A stretch of 64,000 nt of DNA from Carnobacterium mobile DSM 4848 (GTDB taxonomy: Bacteria; Bacillota; Bacilli; Lactobacillales; Carnobacteriaceae). The stretch lies in contig NZ_JQMR01000001.1 of the NCBI RefSeq assembly GCF_000744825.1, forward strand, positions 2,465,501 through 2,529,500, written 5' to 3'. The notes below the pieces were generated by a model, which saw only the letters and a program-made list of their open reading frames with translations, did not search any database and had not been told where the DNA came from. The translations under genes were made by a program, and so were the position numbers. Shown in pieces: positions 28,558-37,430 of this stretch (the first letter of the stretch is position 1; each line of letters starts with the position of its first letter).

Positions 28558-28941
28558 ATGTTAGAAACCATTTATACTGAACATGCACCAAAACCAATCG
28601 GACCATATGCGCAAGGCATTAAAGTTGGAGAATTTGTTTATCCCGCTGGACAACTTGGGGTAGATCCTCTATCTGGAAAACTAGTAGCTGATACGATTAA
28701 GGAACAAACGGAACAAGCTATCAAAAACCTATCAGCAGTATTAGAAGAAGCGGGTTCTTCTTTGGAACAGGTGGTTAAAACAACTTGTTATTTGTCCACA
28801 ATGGAAAACTTTCAAGGATTTAACGAAGTGTACGAGGAGCAATTTAACGGGCATAAACCAGCACGTACTTGTTTTGCAGTACAAGAGTTGCCGTTAAAAG
28901 CACTCTGCGAAATCGAAGTTGTCGCTGTTTTAAAGAAATAA
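28558..28941 (+). CDS. ridA: RidA family enamine/imine deaminase
   Basis: A 127-residue YjgF/RidA protein of normal length. PKPIGPYAQGIKVG at the N-terminus, the central TTCYLSTMENFQGFNEVYEE and the C-terminal HKPARTCFAVQELPLKALCEIEVVA (with the substrate-binding Arg and Glu) are complete. RidA hydrolyses reactive 2-aminoacrylate or 2-iminopropionate to pyruvate and ammonia in the cytoplasm. It is co-transcribed with dsdA, whose product makes this intermediate. Confidence 0.93.
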   Translation: MLETIYTEHAPKPIGPYAQGIKVGEFVYPAGQLGVDPLSGKLVADTIKEQTEQAIKNLSAVLEEAGSSLEQVVKTTCYLSTMENFQGFNEVYEEQFNGHKPARTCFAVQELPLKALCEIEVVAVLKK

Positions 28942-28949
28942 GAAAAGAA

Positions 28950-28997
28950 AAACGTAGAAAGCTGCCAAAATAACTTTTGGTACTTTCTACGTTTTTT
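28950..28997 (+). terminator. Terminator of dsdA-ridA
   Basis: AAACGTAGAAAG with CTTTCTACGTTT, inner CCAAAA/TTTTGG, then T run. Confidence 0.92.
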
Positions 28998-29105
28998 CAT
29001 TTATTGATGATTTTTGTTCCAGCTCGTTTATTTTTGGGTAAACGAGTCCTAAAAAGAGATGAGTTTGTTCCAAAAGAGATGTGTTCTCTGAAAGTCAGAG
29101 CAGTT

Positions 29106-30074
29106 TTATTCAAAATCGAAATGTAAACCCCATTTTTCTCTTAAGGTATCCATTATTTCAGTCACATCATAAGTCAAATCAAGGGAACTATGGTCTTCTT
29201 TTGAACGAATCATTTCATTTACATGAGCAATTTCATAATTCATTGCTTGTAGAGTATCACCGGCTTGAATCCTATCAACTGTCCCATCAGAATGAGTCAA
29301 TGTAGCTTCATCGGCTCTTGGAAAGTCTGTTACAGTCAAATAACCATTTTCAAACGCTACGATTCCTTGTTTTGGCATTTTAGCTCGGAAAGTGAAAGAA
29401 ACAGTAGCTATTTCATCATCAGCGTTTTTTAATAACACACCTGCTTGCTCATCAACACCTGTTTCATAAAAATTCATCGTAGTCAAAATTTCATTCGGTT
29501 GGCTTGATAAAAAAAAGCGGGCAAATGAAAGTGCATAAGTTCCAATATCTAACAATGCACCGCCAGCGATCTCTTTATTAAAGAAACGATTAGTCGGATC
29601 AGTTTCTTTCAAACTGCCAAATGAAACTTGGATCATTTTCAACTTACCTAAAGAACCGTCGGCCATAACCTTTTTAAGTTCTTGGTAAAGCGGCATGTGG
29701 TAAATAGTCATAGCTTCTGCCAACACCAATTCTTTTTCTTTTGCTACTTTCATCGCAGCTTCTAATTGTTGGTTATTCATTACCATCGCTTTTTCACAAA
29801 GGACGTGCTTTCCGTTTTTTAAGCTTTTTAAAATTAGATCAGCATGGTGGCTGTGCGGTGTTGCAATGTAAACAACATCGACATTTGGATCTGACAGCAA
29901 CTCATCGTAACTGCCATAAGCTTTTTCAATACCGTGTTTTTCAGCAAATTCACTAGCTTTTTCAATCGTTCTGGATCCAGCAGCATAAATTTTTGCGTCT
30001 TCAGCTGCAAAAGTAGCAGCAAAACTTGAAGCAATTGAGCCTAATCCTAAAATACCCCAATTTAATTCTTTCAT
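29106..30074 (-). CDS. Gfo/Idh/MocA-family oxidoreductase
   Basis: A 322-residue dehydrogenase. The N-terminal Rossmann fold (NWGILGLGSIASSFAATFA) binds NAD(P); DVVYIATPHSHHADLILKSL and HVLCEKAMVMN (Glu-Lys motif of the family) follow, and GGALLDIGTYALSF carries the catalytic Asp region. The substrate is probably a sugar or cyclitol derivative; it cannot be named. AGGAGGAAAATAA precedes the ATG. It is a single gene, convergent with ridA and next to the IS. Confidence 0.85.
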   Translation of the reverse strand: MKELNWGILGLGSIASSFAATFAAEDAKIYAAGSRTIEKASEFAEKHGIEKAYGSYDELLSDPNVDVVYIATPHSHHADLILKSLKNGKHVLCEKAMVMNNQQLEAAMKVAKEKELVLAEAMTIYHMPLYQELKKVMADGSLGKLKMIQVSFGSLKETDPTNRFFNKEIAGGALLDIGTYALSFARFFLSSQPNEILTTMNFYETGVDEQAGVLLKNADDEIATVSFTFRAKMPKQGIVAFENGYLTVTDFPRADEATLTHSDGTVDRIQAGDTLQAMNYEIAHVNEMIRSKEDHSSLDLTYDVTEIMDTLREKWGLHFDFE

Positions 30075-30313
30075 TTATTTTCCTCCTCAATGTACCGATG
30101 CAAATACTATAAATATTTTTCCTTTCTATTGTAACAACGCAATGAAATGAAAGCAATGGAAAGCCTTACAGAATAAATTACGTTGTACCATTTTTTGTGA
30201 AAATAACTAGCATAGAAATAAGCCGTAGGCTTCATTATTTGTAAAATAGCGAAAAGTAGTCAGTTCATTCCATGGTTTGTGTAAAAAAAGCGTCTGTTTT
30301 TTAACTCCGCTTT
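30075..30313. other. Intergenic stretch without recognised gene
   Basis: AT-rich; it must hold the promoter of the oxidoreductase, but no convincing -35/-10 pair could be picked out. No repeat or RNA recognised. Confidence 0.4.
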
Positions 30314-31738
30314 TATTTTTGCGCACGCCAAATAAACTATCCCTTCTAATTTTTTAAAAAATTAAGCTACCCAAGCAGTTAGATGAGCTAGATGGTTTTT
30401 ACTGATCTTATCTTTCGCAAAGGCTAACATAATGAGAAAAGTCATTGTCACAAAAAGATTCAGTTTCTTTTTTCCTCGTATCGTATGATTCTCAAATAGG
30501 TAATCTCGATCGATTCGTCCATTTACTCGCTCAATAGAGGTTCGCTTTTTGTAGATTCGTTTGAACTTAAAACTATCCCTAGCGACTTTGTTAAATATAC
30601 GTCTGTCTTCTTCACGTTTTATTCTGAAAAGCCGGTTATCCTGATATTGAGGTTTAAATCCATAACGTAAAGAATCTGTTTTCTTATCATATCCCTTATA
30701 CGCTAGCTTTATCTCATTTCCTTTTCCATCGACATAGGAAACGGCTCCATTATACGTATAAATCAAATCTGAATCTCGATATTGTTTGGTTAGCGTATCT
30801 TTATCCCACTGGTTTTTAATATCAATAATGGGAATTATTTCTTTAGATTCAATGAGACTTAATAATGGAGCTCCATCATATCCTCTGTCAGCTAGAAGAT
30901 AGTCACACTGTTTTGCTTGTGAGGTAGAAAAATGTTTGATCAGTCTTTTTGCGACCGTCGGTTCGCCTTCAGATGCTTTAGTCACTTCGTAGGCTACAGG
31001 CAATTCATAATTTGCATCAACGATTAAATGAAGTCGATAACCAAACCATGTTTTCTTCTTTGTTATCTTCTCGCCATTGGCTGTCGTAGTGGTATATTGT
31101 TTTAGTGTGAAATCTGCTTCAGTATCTCTTCTGCCATCATGTTCTACTTTTTTATTTGGTTTTGTAGCATAAGAAGGGATGATTTTTCCATCTAAAGCTA
31201 ACGTTTGCCCAAATCCATCCAGTGTTTCATATAAAGTAGTGACCAATTCAGTAAACATCTCATCTAATAGGTGTTGATGGAGCAGTAACTTTTTTAAAAA
31301 TCGAGAAAAAGCAGCTTCTGTGGGAGCTAGTTGAACCCTATACCTTCCTTTTTGTGAGCGCGAAAAATGAGGTTGAAAGCCGCATAGTTCTCTGAGTTGG
31401 CTATTCCGCTTCAACTCTCGAATCAAAGAAGCGACAGAGCGATGTTGAAAGACAAAACTAGCTACGAAAGCACGCCACATGGTATGAACTGGATAATCAT
31501 TTCTGCCCTTTCCACGTTCTTCTTCTAATGCAGTTAACAGGTTTTCATCCGGTAATGCAGTTAATAGATCATTCAACTTTTCTAAATCGCCTAATTCATG
31601 GTTTTCAAATAATGATAATTGTGTTATTCTATTCATGGGAAAAGTGACCTCCTTATATGAGTCTGATAACCATATTTTACTACTGTTTCAGTAGTTTGAG
31701 GCACTTTTTCTCTTATTTTTTTAATTAGTCGCAAAATA
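30314..31738 (-). mobile_element. Insertion sequence with one DDE transposase
   Basis: About 1.4 kb around the transposase gene. Candidate ends are TATTTTTGCGCAC (30314-30326) and, inverted, TATTTTGCGAC (complement of 31728-31738); this match is short, so the borders are approximate. No target duplication is evident. The element lies between the oxidoreductase and a terminator hairpin. Confidence 0.6.
30362..31636 (-). CDS. DDE transposase (IS4/IS5-superfamily, DUF772 type)
   Basis: A 424-residue intact transposase. The N-terminal DUF772-like part (about 40-130: YPVHTMWRAFVASFVFQHRS) precedes an RNase-H-like DDE domain: first Asp in TLALDGKIIPSYA (about 165), second in DYLLADRGYDGAPL (about 250), Glu in RTSIERVNGRIDRDY (about 380). 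This is the layout of IS1182/IS5-type transposases; I do not name the IS. No frameshift, so it may be active. AGGAGGTCAC precedes the ATG. Confidence 0.88.
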   Translation of the reverse strand: MNRITQLSLFENHELGDLEKLNDLLTALPDENLLTALEEERGKGRNDYPVHTMWRAFVASFVFQHRSVASLIRELKRNSQLRELCGFQPHFSRSQKGRYRVQLAPTEAAFSRFLKKLLLHQHLLDEMFTELVTTLYETLDGFGQTLALDGKIIPSYATKPNKKVEHDGRRDTEADFTLKQYTTTTANGEKITKKKTWFGYRLHLIVDANYELPVAYEVTKASEGEPTVAKRLIKHFSTSQAKQCDYLLADRGYDGAPLLSLIESKEIIPIIDIKNQWDKDTLTKQYRDSDLIYTYNGAVSYVDGKGNEIKLAYKGYDKKTDSLRYGFKPQYQDNRLFRIKREEDRRIFNKVARDSFKFKRIYKKRTSIERVNGRIDRDYLFENHTIRGKKKLNLFVTMTFLIMLAFAKDKISKNHLAHLTAWVA

Positions 31739-31749
31739 CCAAAAATGAT

Positions 31750-31806
31750 AAATCGCCAATAAGAAAATGCTGATACAGCAGTCTTTCTTATTGGCGATTT
31801 TTATTT
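31750..31806. terminator. Strong 17-bp hairpin, bidirectional terminator
   Basis: AAATCGCCAATAAGAAA (31750-31766) is perfectly complementary to 31784-31800, with T on the right and A before the left arm. Just outside the IS end; it probably ended a gene before the IS inserted. Confidence 0.85.
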
Positions 31807-31861
31807 TAACCACATTTACAGCCTTAGAGCTCCATGGGCTCGCCAACAACGTGATTTATTC

Positions 31862-31893
31862 TTACACTTTAGTTTTTTTAGCTTTAAGTGTAA
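31862..31893. promoter_or_regulatory. Inverted repeat TTACACTT...AAGTGTAA before the 175-residue gene
   Basis: Two 8-base arms separated by 16 bases, 58 bases before the gene at 31951. It could be an operator for this HTH-like protein. The rest of 31807-31950 shows nothing recognisable. Confidence 0.4.
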
Positions 31894-31950
31894 AATGGAA
31901 TTAGCACTTATAAAGTAATTTATCCAGCTAGAAAGAAAGGGGACTGTATT

Positions 31951-32478
31951 ATGCAAGAAGCACTTATTCAGATTGTTTTACACACGATCAAAGAAAAATA
32001 TATGAGTGAAAAAGCCTTTTATTCAACCCAATTAGATATCACTCCGCAAAACTGGGACCGTTGGAAAAATGGCGAACTCAATTTAAGACCGAATAATATG
32101 CAGGCAATCATTAATTTATTTACTGATTATGAATGGATGCTTGTCCAAAAAGTTATTCGAAATGCTACTTTTTTCCCAGAAGTAGAAGCCAAACCCATTG
32201 GAGAATACGCAGCTATTAAATTTCATGTGGCTAAAAAATGGGTCAATAGCGGCAACGCTGAACTAGAGTTCCAAACAGAAAATGAAGAAGAGTCAGATGA
32301 ACAACACCGTAAATTAAATGGGACAGTATTGAGAATTGAAATGAACTACGATTTTTGGAGTTATAAAGATCGAATTGAGCTGCGATTGCCGGGTGTGATT
32401 CAGCAGCAAATTGAAACAGAAAAACAAGACCTTCTTGAATGGTTCAAAGAAAATGTGGAAGAACATTACCCTATCTAA
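31951..32478 (+). CDS. Conserved hypothetical protein, HTH-like N-terminus
   Basis: A 175-residue soluble acidic protein. Residues about 5-50 (IKEKYMSEKAFYSTQLDITPQNWDRWKNGELNLRP) look like a diverged helix-turn-helix of the XRE kind (WDRWKNGE resembles the SKWENG end). The remainder has no recognised motif; two strand-rich stretches and a closing amphipathic helix are seen. AAAGGGG precedes the ATG. It is a single gene with its own terminator. A DNA-binding role is a guess. Confidence 0.6.
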   Translation: MQEALIQIVLHTIKEKYMSEKAFYSTQLDITPQNWDRWKNGELNLRPNNMQAIINLFTDYEWMLVQKVIRNATFFPEVEAKPIGEYAAIKFHVAKKWVNSGNAELEFQTENEEESDEQHRKLNGTVLRIEMNYDFWSYKDRIELRLPGVIQQQIETEKQDLLEWFKENVEEHYPI

Positions 32479-32496
32479 ACGAGTCTTATATGGAAG

Positions 32497-32535
32497 AAAA
32501 AAACTGTATTCGGAATTCCTCCGTGCAGTTTTTTT
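32497..32535 (+). terminator. Terminator after the 175-residue gene
   Basis: AAAAAACTG with CAGTTTTTT, inner CGGA/TCCG. Confidence 0.85.
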
Positions 32536-32843
32536 GTATTTTCTCTCCATTAGCGCAACTTTTTTATGACGATTTTAGCGATTAATGTTATTATAGAAGA
32601 TGAAACAAAAAGGACACGCTTTTGAATGAAATCATTGTGTTTATGAGCAGCATCAGTGAGAGAAAGCGAGTTGGAGGAAAATGCATCAATGGTGAATTTG
32701 CCAAGAAATAAAGAAACGTAAACAGAGGATGGGTATTTTCTGCCAAACTTAAAATGGTTGGTAAAGCAAATGCAGTAGTTCATTTTTTATTTCTGGTCTA
32801 AAAATGATTTTTGGTAAACTTGAATAGAATGGGGCTTTAAAAT
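32536..32843. other. 308-base intergenic stretch, nothing recognised
   Basis: Between a terminator and the M15 peptidase gene. It should contain that gene's promoter; TAGAAT at 32825-32830 is a possible -10 but lacks a good -35. No repeat of the families described here. Confidence 0.35.
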
Positions 32844-33653
32844 ATGTACAAGAAATTTGCAGTACTTTTTGTGTCGATTGGACTCTTAAGCGGATGTAGT
32901 GCAGTAGAAAATACTGTATCAGATATGACTCAAAAAATTACAAAGACAGAGACGGCTACTTCAGCTGCATCTTCTGAGAAGAGCTTGACTCCCGCAGAAG
33001 AACAACAGTTGAAAAAAGAACAAGAACACCAGGCTATGCTAGATGAACTGCCTGATGTGTCTACAGCTGATTGGAATTTACTCTTGGTAAATAATGAAAA
33101 ACCGATTGACCCAGATTTAGAGATACCGTTAACAACCTTGCCAAGCGGTTATATGATCGATGAACGGATGAAAGAAGACTATGATCACTGGCTGGAGGCA
33201 GCATCAAAAGCCGGCTTTAATATTGTATTGGCTTCTAGTTATCGTTCAGTGGACTTACAACAAACAAATTATGACAGCAGTATTCAACGTTACATTGACC
33301 AAGATTATTCAGAAGAAGAAGCAAAGAAAAAAACAGAAGATTACATTGCTCTTCCTGGTGGCAGCGAACACCATACAGGACTTGCAGTTGATATCGTAGA
33401 TGATGAATGGTTAGATACTGGTAAAGGATTGATTCCAGAATACGATACGCAAGACTCGCAACATTGGCTGGTTGACCACATGACTGATTATGGATTTATT
33501 TTGCGCTATCCGCAAGGAAAAGAAAAAGAAACCGGTATAGAGTATGAATCATGGCATTTCCGTTATGTCGGAGTTGAAAATGCAAAATACATCGAGAAAT
33601 ATGACCTTTCGCTTGAAGAATACATTGATTTGTTAACAGAAGCAGGAAAATAA
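32844..33653 (+). CDS. D-alanyl-D-alanine carboxypeptidase lipoprotein (VanY, M15B)
   Basis: A 269-residue lipoprotein (MYKKFAVLFVSIGLLSGCS, lipid Cys 18). The M15B core shows VLASSYRSVDLQQTNY, then the zinc ligands in GGSEHHTGLAVDIVD (His and Asp) and ESWHFRYVGVENA (His). It trims the terminal D-Ala from peptidoglycan pentapeptides outside the membrane. The downstream gene also acts on the wall. Vancomycin-type resistance should not be inferred, because such housekeeping VanY-like enzymes are common. Confidence 0.9.
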   Translation: MYKKFAVLFVSIGLLSGCSAVENTVSDMTQKITKTETATSAASSEKSLTPAEEQQLKKEQEHQAMLDELPDVSTADWNLLLVNNEKPIDPDLEIPLTTLPSGYMIDERMKEDYDHWLEAASKAGFNIVLASSYRSVDLQQTNYDSSIQRYIDQDYSEEEAKKKTEDYIALPGGSEHHTGLAVDIVDDEWLDTGKGLIPEYDTQDSQHWLVDHMTDYGFILRYPQGKEKETGIEYESWHFRYVGVENAKYIEKYDLSLEEYIDLLTEAGK

Positions 33654-33684
33654 TGGCTAAGCAACTATAGAAAGGAGGAGTGAA

Positions 33685-34341
33685 TTGTCTCAAAAAAAGA
33701 CTCCCAAAAAATATAAGCCAAAGAAAAAGTATCAAAAAGCTTCACGAAAGTTTTTTCGACTATCGCCTAGCTATGTGTTGTTCAGTATATTTTTAATTGT
33801 GTTTATTTTTTTTGGTGCATTGGTTTTGTTAACTTCAACCATCGCTCCTACTATAACCGAGCCTTTTTCAGATGAAACTAGCAACAAACAAGAGTTTATC
33901 GAACGAACAGCAGACTATGCCCAGATCTTAGAAGAAAAATACGCAATTTTACCAAGCGTCAGCATAGCTCAAGCTATTTTAGAATCAGATTGGGGCAGAA
34001 GCGAACTCTCCCTTAAAAACAATAATTTTTTTGGTATCAAAGGCAGCGACCCAGAGCAAACAGTTGTCATGAATACAAAAGAGTTTGTAGATGGACAATG
34101 GATTGAGGTTGAAGCCCCTTTTAGAAAATACACCAGTTGGCAAGAATCGATGGATGATCATGCCAAATTATTTGTTGAGGGAACTACTTGGAATCCCGAT
34201 CAATATGCTGCAGTTTTAGCAGCAAAAGATTACAAAGAAGCTGCTCATGCATTAGAAGCAAGCGGCTATGCTACCGATCCTGACTATCCCGAAAAGTTGA
34301 TCAGCTTAATCGAAGAATTTAATTTAAATCAGTATGATTGA
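33685..34341 (+). CDS. Membrane-anchored glucosaminidase (GH73)
   Basis: A 218-residue protein: a basic cytoplasmic head (about 1-28), one membrane segment (29-55), then a GH73 domain with the catalytic Glu in IAQAILESDWGRSELSLKNNNFFGIKG. GH73 enzymes cut the GlcNAc-MurNAc bond of peptidoglycan, as LytG does. No cell-wall-binding repeats are present. The start is TTG at 33685, six bases after a near-perfect AAAGGAGG. Confidence 0.88.
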   Translation: MSQKKTPKKYKPKKKYQKASRKFFRLSPSYVLFSIFLIVFIFFGALVLLTSTIAPTITEPFSDETSNKQEFIERTADYAQILEEKYAILPSVSIAQAILESDWGRSELSLKNNNFFGIKGSDPEQTVVMNTKEFVDGQWIEVEAPFRKYTSWQESMDDHAKLFVEGTTWNPDQYAAVLAAKDYKEAAHALEASGYATDPDYPEKLISLIEEFNLNQYD

Positions 34342-34361
34342 AAAATCATGCTGATTTTCTC
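34326..34361 (+). terminator. Hairpin overlapping the stop of the glucosaminidase gene
   Basis: AAATCAGTATGATT pairs with AATCATGCTGATTT; the T stretch is short (TTTTCTCT), so strength is moderate. Confidence 0.65.
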
Positions 34362-34485
34362 TAACTACCAATCAACTATATTCATAAATTTAGGAATAGA
34401 TGGCTAAATAATAAGTCTAGCTATGTGGAAAATAATTCGTTAAAATAACGATAGAAACAAAAAGGCTTTAAGGAGGGAATTAGTA

Positions 34486-35196
34486 GTGGAAGAACACATT
34501 AAAAAAGCAGCCCCAAAAATTACAACAGATTTAAGAAGAGATTATGTTGCGGTACCGGAAGTCATTCGGAAGGCAAGCGGAATCGTAATCAATGGTAAGC
34601 GGTTCCGTTCTTTGATTTTTACAACGGATATAGCCATTATCATGAACAATGATGCAGATGCCGTGATTGCTGTTTATCCTTTTACGCCTCATCCAGCTAT
34701 TATCAATGGCATCACAACTGTGGCAAGTATGCCAGTTTTAGCAGGAGTCGGTGGTGGTCTAACGCATGGACATCGTTCATCTAACATTGCCTTATTTGCA
34801 GAAGCACATGGTTGTATAGGCGTTGTATTAAACGCACCGACTCCATTGGATACCATTAAAGAAGTGAACGAAGTAGTTGATGTTCCCATTATTTGGACAG
34901 TTGTTTCGGAATTTACAGATATTCAAGAAAAATTAGATGCGGGCGTCGACATTTTAAATATCAGCGGAGCAGCAAATACTGCTCATATTGTCCGTGAAGT
35001 TCGTAAACATTATCCTGAGTTGCCAATTATAGCAACAGGCGGACCGACAGTAGAAAGCATTATTGAAACGATTGAAGCCGGAGCCAATGCCATTACGTAT
35101 ACACCGCCAAGCAACGGACAGCTATTCAGTAAAAAAATGAAAAAATACCGCCACCAAGAAGAAGACGCCTACGAAGAAGAACAGGATGCGAAGTGA
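34486..35196 (+). CDS. TIM-barrel protein of unknown function
   Basis: A 236-residue alpha/beta-barrel protein of a conserved Lactobacillales family sometimes labelled hydrolase. Visible features: PHPAIINGITTVASMPVLAGVGGGLTHG, VVLNAPTPLDTIKEV and the phosphate-binding-like end PIIATGGPTVESIIETIEAGANAITYTPPS, which resembles ThiE and phosphosugar-binding barrels. The substrate is unknown. GTG start with AAGGAGG. The last residues (QDAK and the stop) are encoded by the left edge of a dispersed repeat cassette (35182 on). Confidence 0.7.
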   Translation: MEEHIKKAAPKITTDLRRDYVAVPEVIRKASGIVINGKRFRSLIFTTDIAIIMNNDADAVIAVYPFTPHPAIINGITTVASMPVLAGVGGGLTHGHRSSNIALFAEAHGCIGVVLNAPTPLDTIKEVNEVVDVPIIWTVVSEFTDIQEKLDAGVDILNISGAANTAHIVREVRKHYPELPIIATGGPTVESIIETIEAGANAITYTPPSNGQLFSKKMKKYRHQEEDAYEEEQDAK

Positions 35197-35225
35197 CCCT
35201 GATAGACACACAGCAATTTTAGGAA
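35182..35225 (+). repeat. Fragment of hairpin cassette (type 2, left half)
   Basis: CAGGATGCGAAGTGACCCTG through GCAATTTTAGGA matches the left half of the cassettes at 49998 and 53359. It starts inside the preceding gene and supplies its stop codon. Confidence 0.7.
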
Positions 35226-35300
35226 AAGCATAGAAAAAAACTTAGCAACTAAACCTTCATTTTAGTTGGTTTCAGGATATTACTCTAAGGAGGAGAATTT

Positions 35301-37349
35301 GTGAAATCTACTTCACGGAATCAAAAGAAAAAAAGCCCATTCGGCGGTAAAGTACTTATCGTGTTACTGACCATCTTAGTTGTGATCGGTGGAGGGGTCG
35401 GTTATTATTATTGGTCTACAGCACGTGATGAAAAAGCGGCTCAAACGACCATAGACACTTATATAACGGCTTTGAAAAAACAAGACTATTCAGCAATGAG
35501 CAAAGTCGTTTCAGAAAAATCCTTAAAAGATATTGGTTATACCAAAGATAAAATGACAAAACGGTATGAAACCGTCTATGGCGGAGTAGGAGCAGGAAAG
35601 TTAAAAGTCAGCAATGTACAAGTTGACTCTACTAAAGAAAAACAACAATACGCTATCTCCTATGATGTAGAAATGGAAACTTCATTAGGAAAATTGGACA
35701 AACAATCCTATTCCACCACAATGAACAAAGTCGATGGCGATTATCAAATCGATTGGACGACACAATTGATCTTTCCTGATTTAGAACCAAACGATAAAAT
35801 TAGTTTGACCTCTACAGTCGGTGAAAGAGGCAATATCTTAGCAGCTGATGGTTCGCCTTTGGCTACTGAAGGTAAAGGCTGGGACGCTGGAATACATCCT
35901 GCCGCTTTAGGTGAAGGAAACGAAAAAGAAAACAACTTAAAAAAAATCAGTGACACTTTCGATGTGTCTGTTGAACAATTAGAAAAAGTACTTGCAGCAG
36001 ACTGGGTGACGGAAGATAGTTTTGTACCGTTTAAAGTGGTGAATGACGGTGAAACTCCAGAGGTGCCCGGAGTTCTTTACCAAGAGAAAACGATGCGGAC
36101 TTATCCCTTAAATGAAGCAGCAGCTCACTTGATTGGATATGTTGGCGAAGCAACAGCAGAAGATATAGAAAAAAATCCAACACTGCAAACAGGCGATGTG
36201 ATTGGGAAATCTGGCTTAGAAGCAACATTCAATGACCGGTTGAGCGGCCAAAAAGGCGGACGAATCGTTATCAATGATGAAACAGATACATTGAAAAAAG
36301 TGCTGCAAGAAACAGAAGTTGAAAATGGAGAAGACATTACGTTGACCATCAATGCGGACCTGCAAAAAGCGGCTTATGACCAATTGAAGGGAGAAAAAGG
36401 CTCAGCAGTGTTGATGGATCCTACAGATGGCAGCTTATTGGCCTTAGTCAGCACACCTTCCTATGATGCGAACTTAATGACAGCGGGTATCAGTTCAAAA
36501 GAATATCAAAAATATGCGGATGACAAAAACAGTCCGTTCTTAGCACGATACGCAGCCGGCTATGCTCCAGGCTCAACGTTTAAAACGATCACTGGAGCTA
36601 TTGGATTGGATTCCGGTGTTACGACACCAGAGAAGACCCATAAAATCAGTGGGTTAAAATGGCAAAAAGATAGTTCTTGGGGCGATCATTTTATCGTACG
36701 TGTAGCGGATACTCCAGAAGTAAATCTGGAATCAGCTTATGTCCATTCAGACAATATTTATTTTGCTCAAGAAGCTTTAGAAATAGGTCAAAATAAATAT
36801 GAAGAAGGGCTATCCAAATTTATCTTTGGCGAAGATTTAAAATTACCCATTGTGATGAATGAAGCTCAAATCTCAAATGACGGCAAGTTAGATAGTGAAT
36901 CCTTATTGGCCGACACGGCTTACGGACAAGGACAGCTATTATTGAATCCTATTCAACAAGCTGTTTCGTATACACCTTTTGTAAATGAAGGAAAATTGAT
37001 TTACCCTAAATTAACATCAGATCAAAAAGTCGCAGAACCTAAAATGCCTGTCACAGCAGAATCTGCAACGATTATTAAAAATGATTTGATTCAAGTAGTA
37101 GAAAATCCAGCAGGATCAGCACACAGCTTAGCTTCGATTGACCAAAAATTAGCTGCTAAAACAGGTACCGCGGAAACACAAGAAGCTGAAAATGCGGATG
37201 AAGAAGCAGAAACAAATGGATTCTTGCTAGCCTTTGATGCTGAAAATAATAGCTATTTAATGGTAGCACTGATTGAAGGGAAATCGAGCGGAGATGTAGT
37301 CACTACGTTGAAGCCCGTCTTGGAGCAAATGGAAAGCTTATTAAAATAA
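35301..37349 (+). CDS. Class B penicillin-binding protein, PBP5/MecA-like
   Basis: A 682-residue bitopic protein: membrane anchor (about 15-35), MecA_N/NTF2-like domain (about 45-155), dimerisation domain (about 160-320) and transpeptidase domain (about 350-680). Active-site motifs: STFK with Ser about 425, SDN about 483 and KTGTAE with Lys about 620. Spacing and length match the E. faecium low-affinity PBP5 (678 residues), which cross-links peptidoglycan and gives intrinsic beta-lactam tolerance; the affinity of this protein is not shown by the sequence. GTG start after AAGGAGGAG. Confidence 0.9.
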   Translation: MKSTSRNQKKKSPFGGKVLIVLLTILVVIGGGVGYYYWSTARDEKAAQTTIDTYITALKKQDYSAMSKVVSEKSLKDIGYTKDKMTKRYETVYGGVGAGKLKVSNVQVDSTKEKQQYAISYDVEMETSLGKLDKQSYSTTMNKVDGDYQIDWTTQLIFPDLEPNDKISLTSTVGERGNILAADGSPLATEGKGWDAGIHPAALGEGNEKENNLKKISDTFDVSVEQLEKVLAADWVTEDSFVPFKVVNDGETPEVPGVLYQEKTMRTYPLNEAAAHLIGYVGEATAEDIEKNPTLQTGDVIGKSGLEATFNDRLSGQKGGRIVINDETDTLKKVLQETEVENGEDITLTINADLQKAAYDQLKGEKGSAVLMDPTDGSLLALVSTPSYDANLMTAGISSKEYQKYADDKNSPFLARYAAGYAPGSTFKTITGAIGLDSGVTTPEKTHKISGLKWQKDSSWGDHFIVRVADTPEVNLESAYVHSDNIYFAQEALEIGQNKYEEGLSKFIFGEDLKLPIVMNEAQISNDGKLDSESLLADTAYGQGQLLLNPIQQAVSYTPFVNEGKLIYPKLTSDQKVAEPKMPVTAESATIIKNDLIQVVENPAGSAHSLASIDQKLAAKTGTAETQEAENADEEAETNGFLLAFDAENNSYLMVALIEGKSSGDVVTTLKPVLEQMESLLK

Positions 37350-37430
37350 AGAAGTTGTTGCCATGGATTAAAAATTATGGTATGTTTTTCCTAATCGAAA
37401 AATGTAAAATTTAGAAGGAGATCACGCTTT

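Noticed and set aside
32844-33653. Glycopeptide-resistance vanY
   Set aside because: Only the carboxypeptidase is present; no vanH, ligase or vanX genes, so a housekeeping role is more likely.
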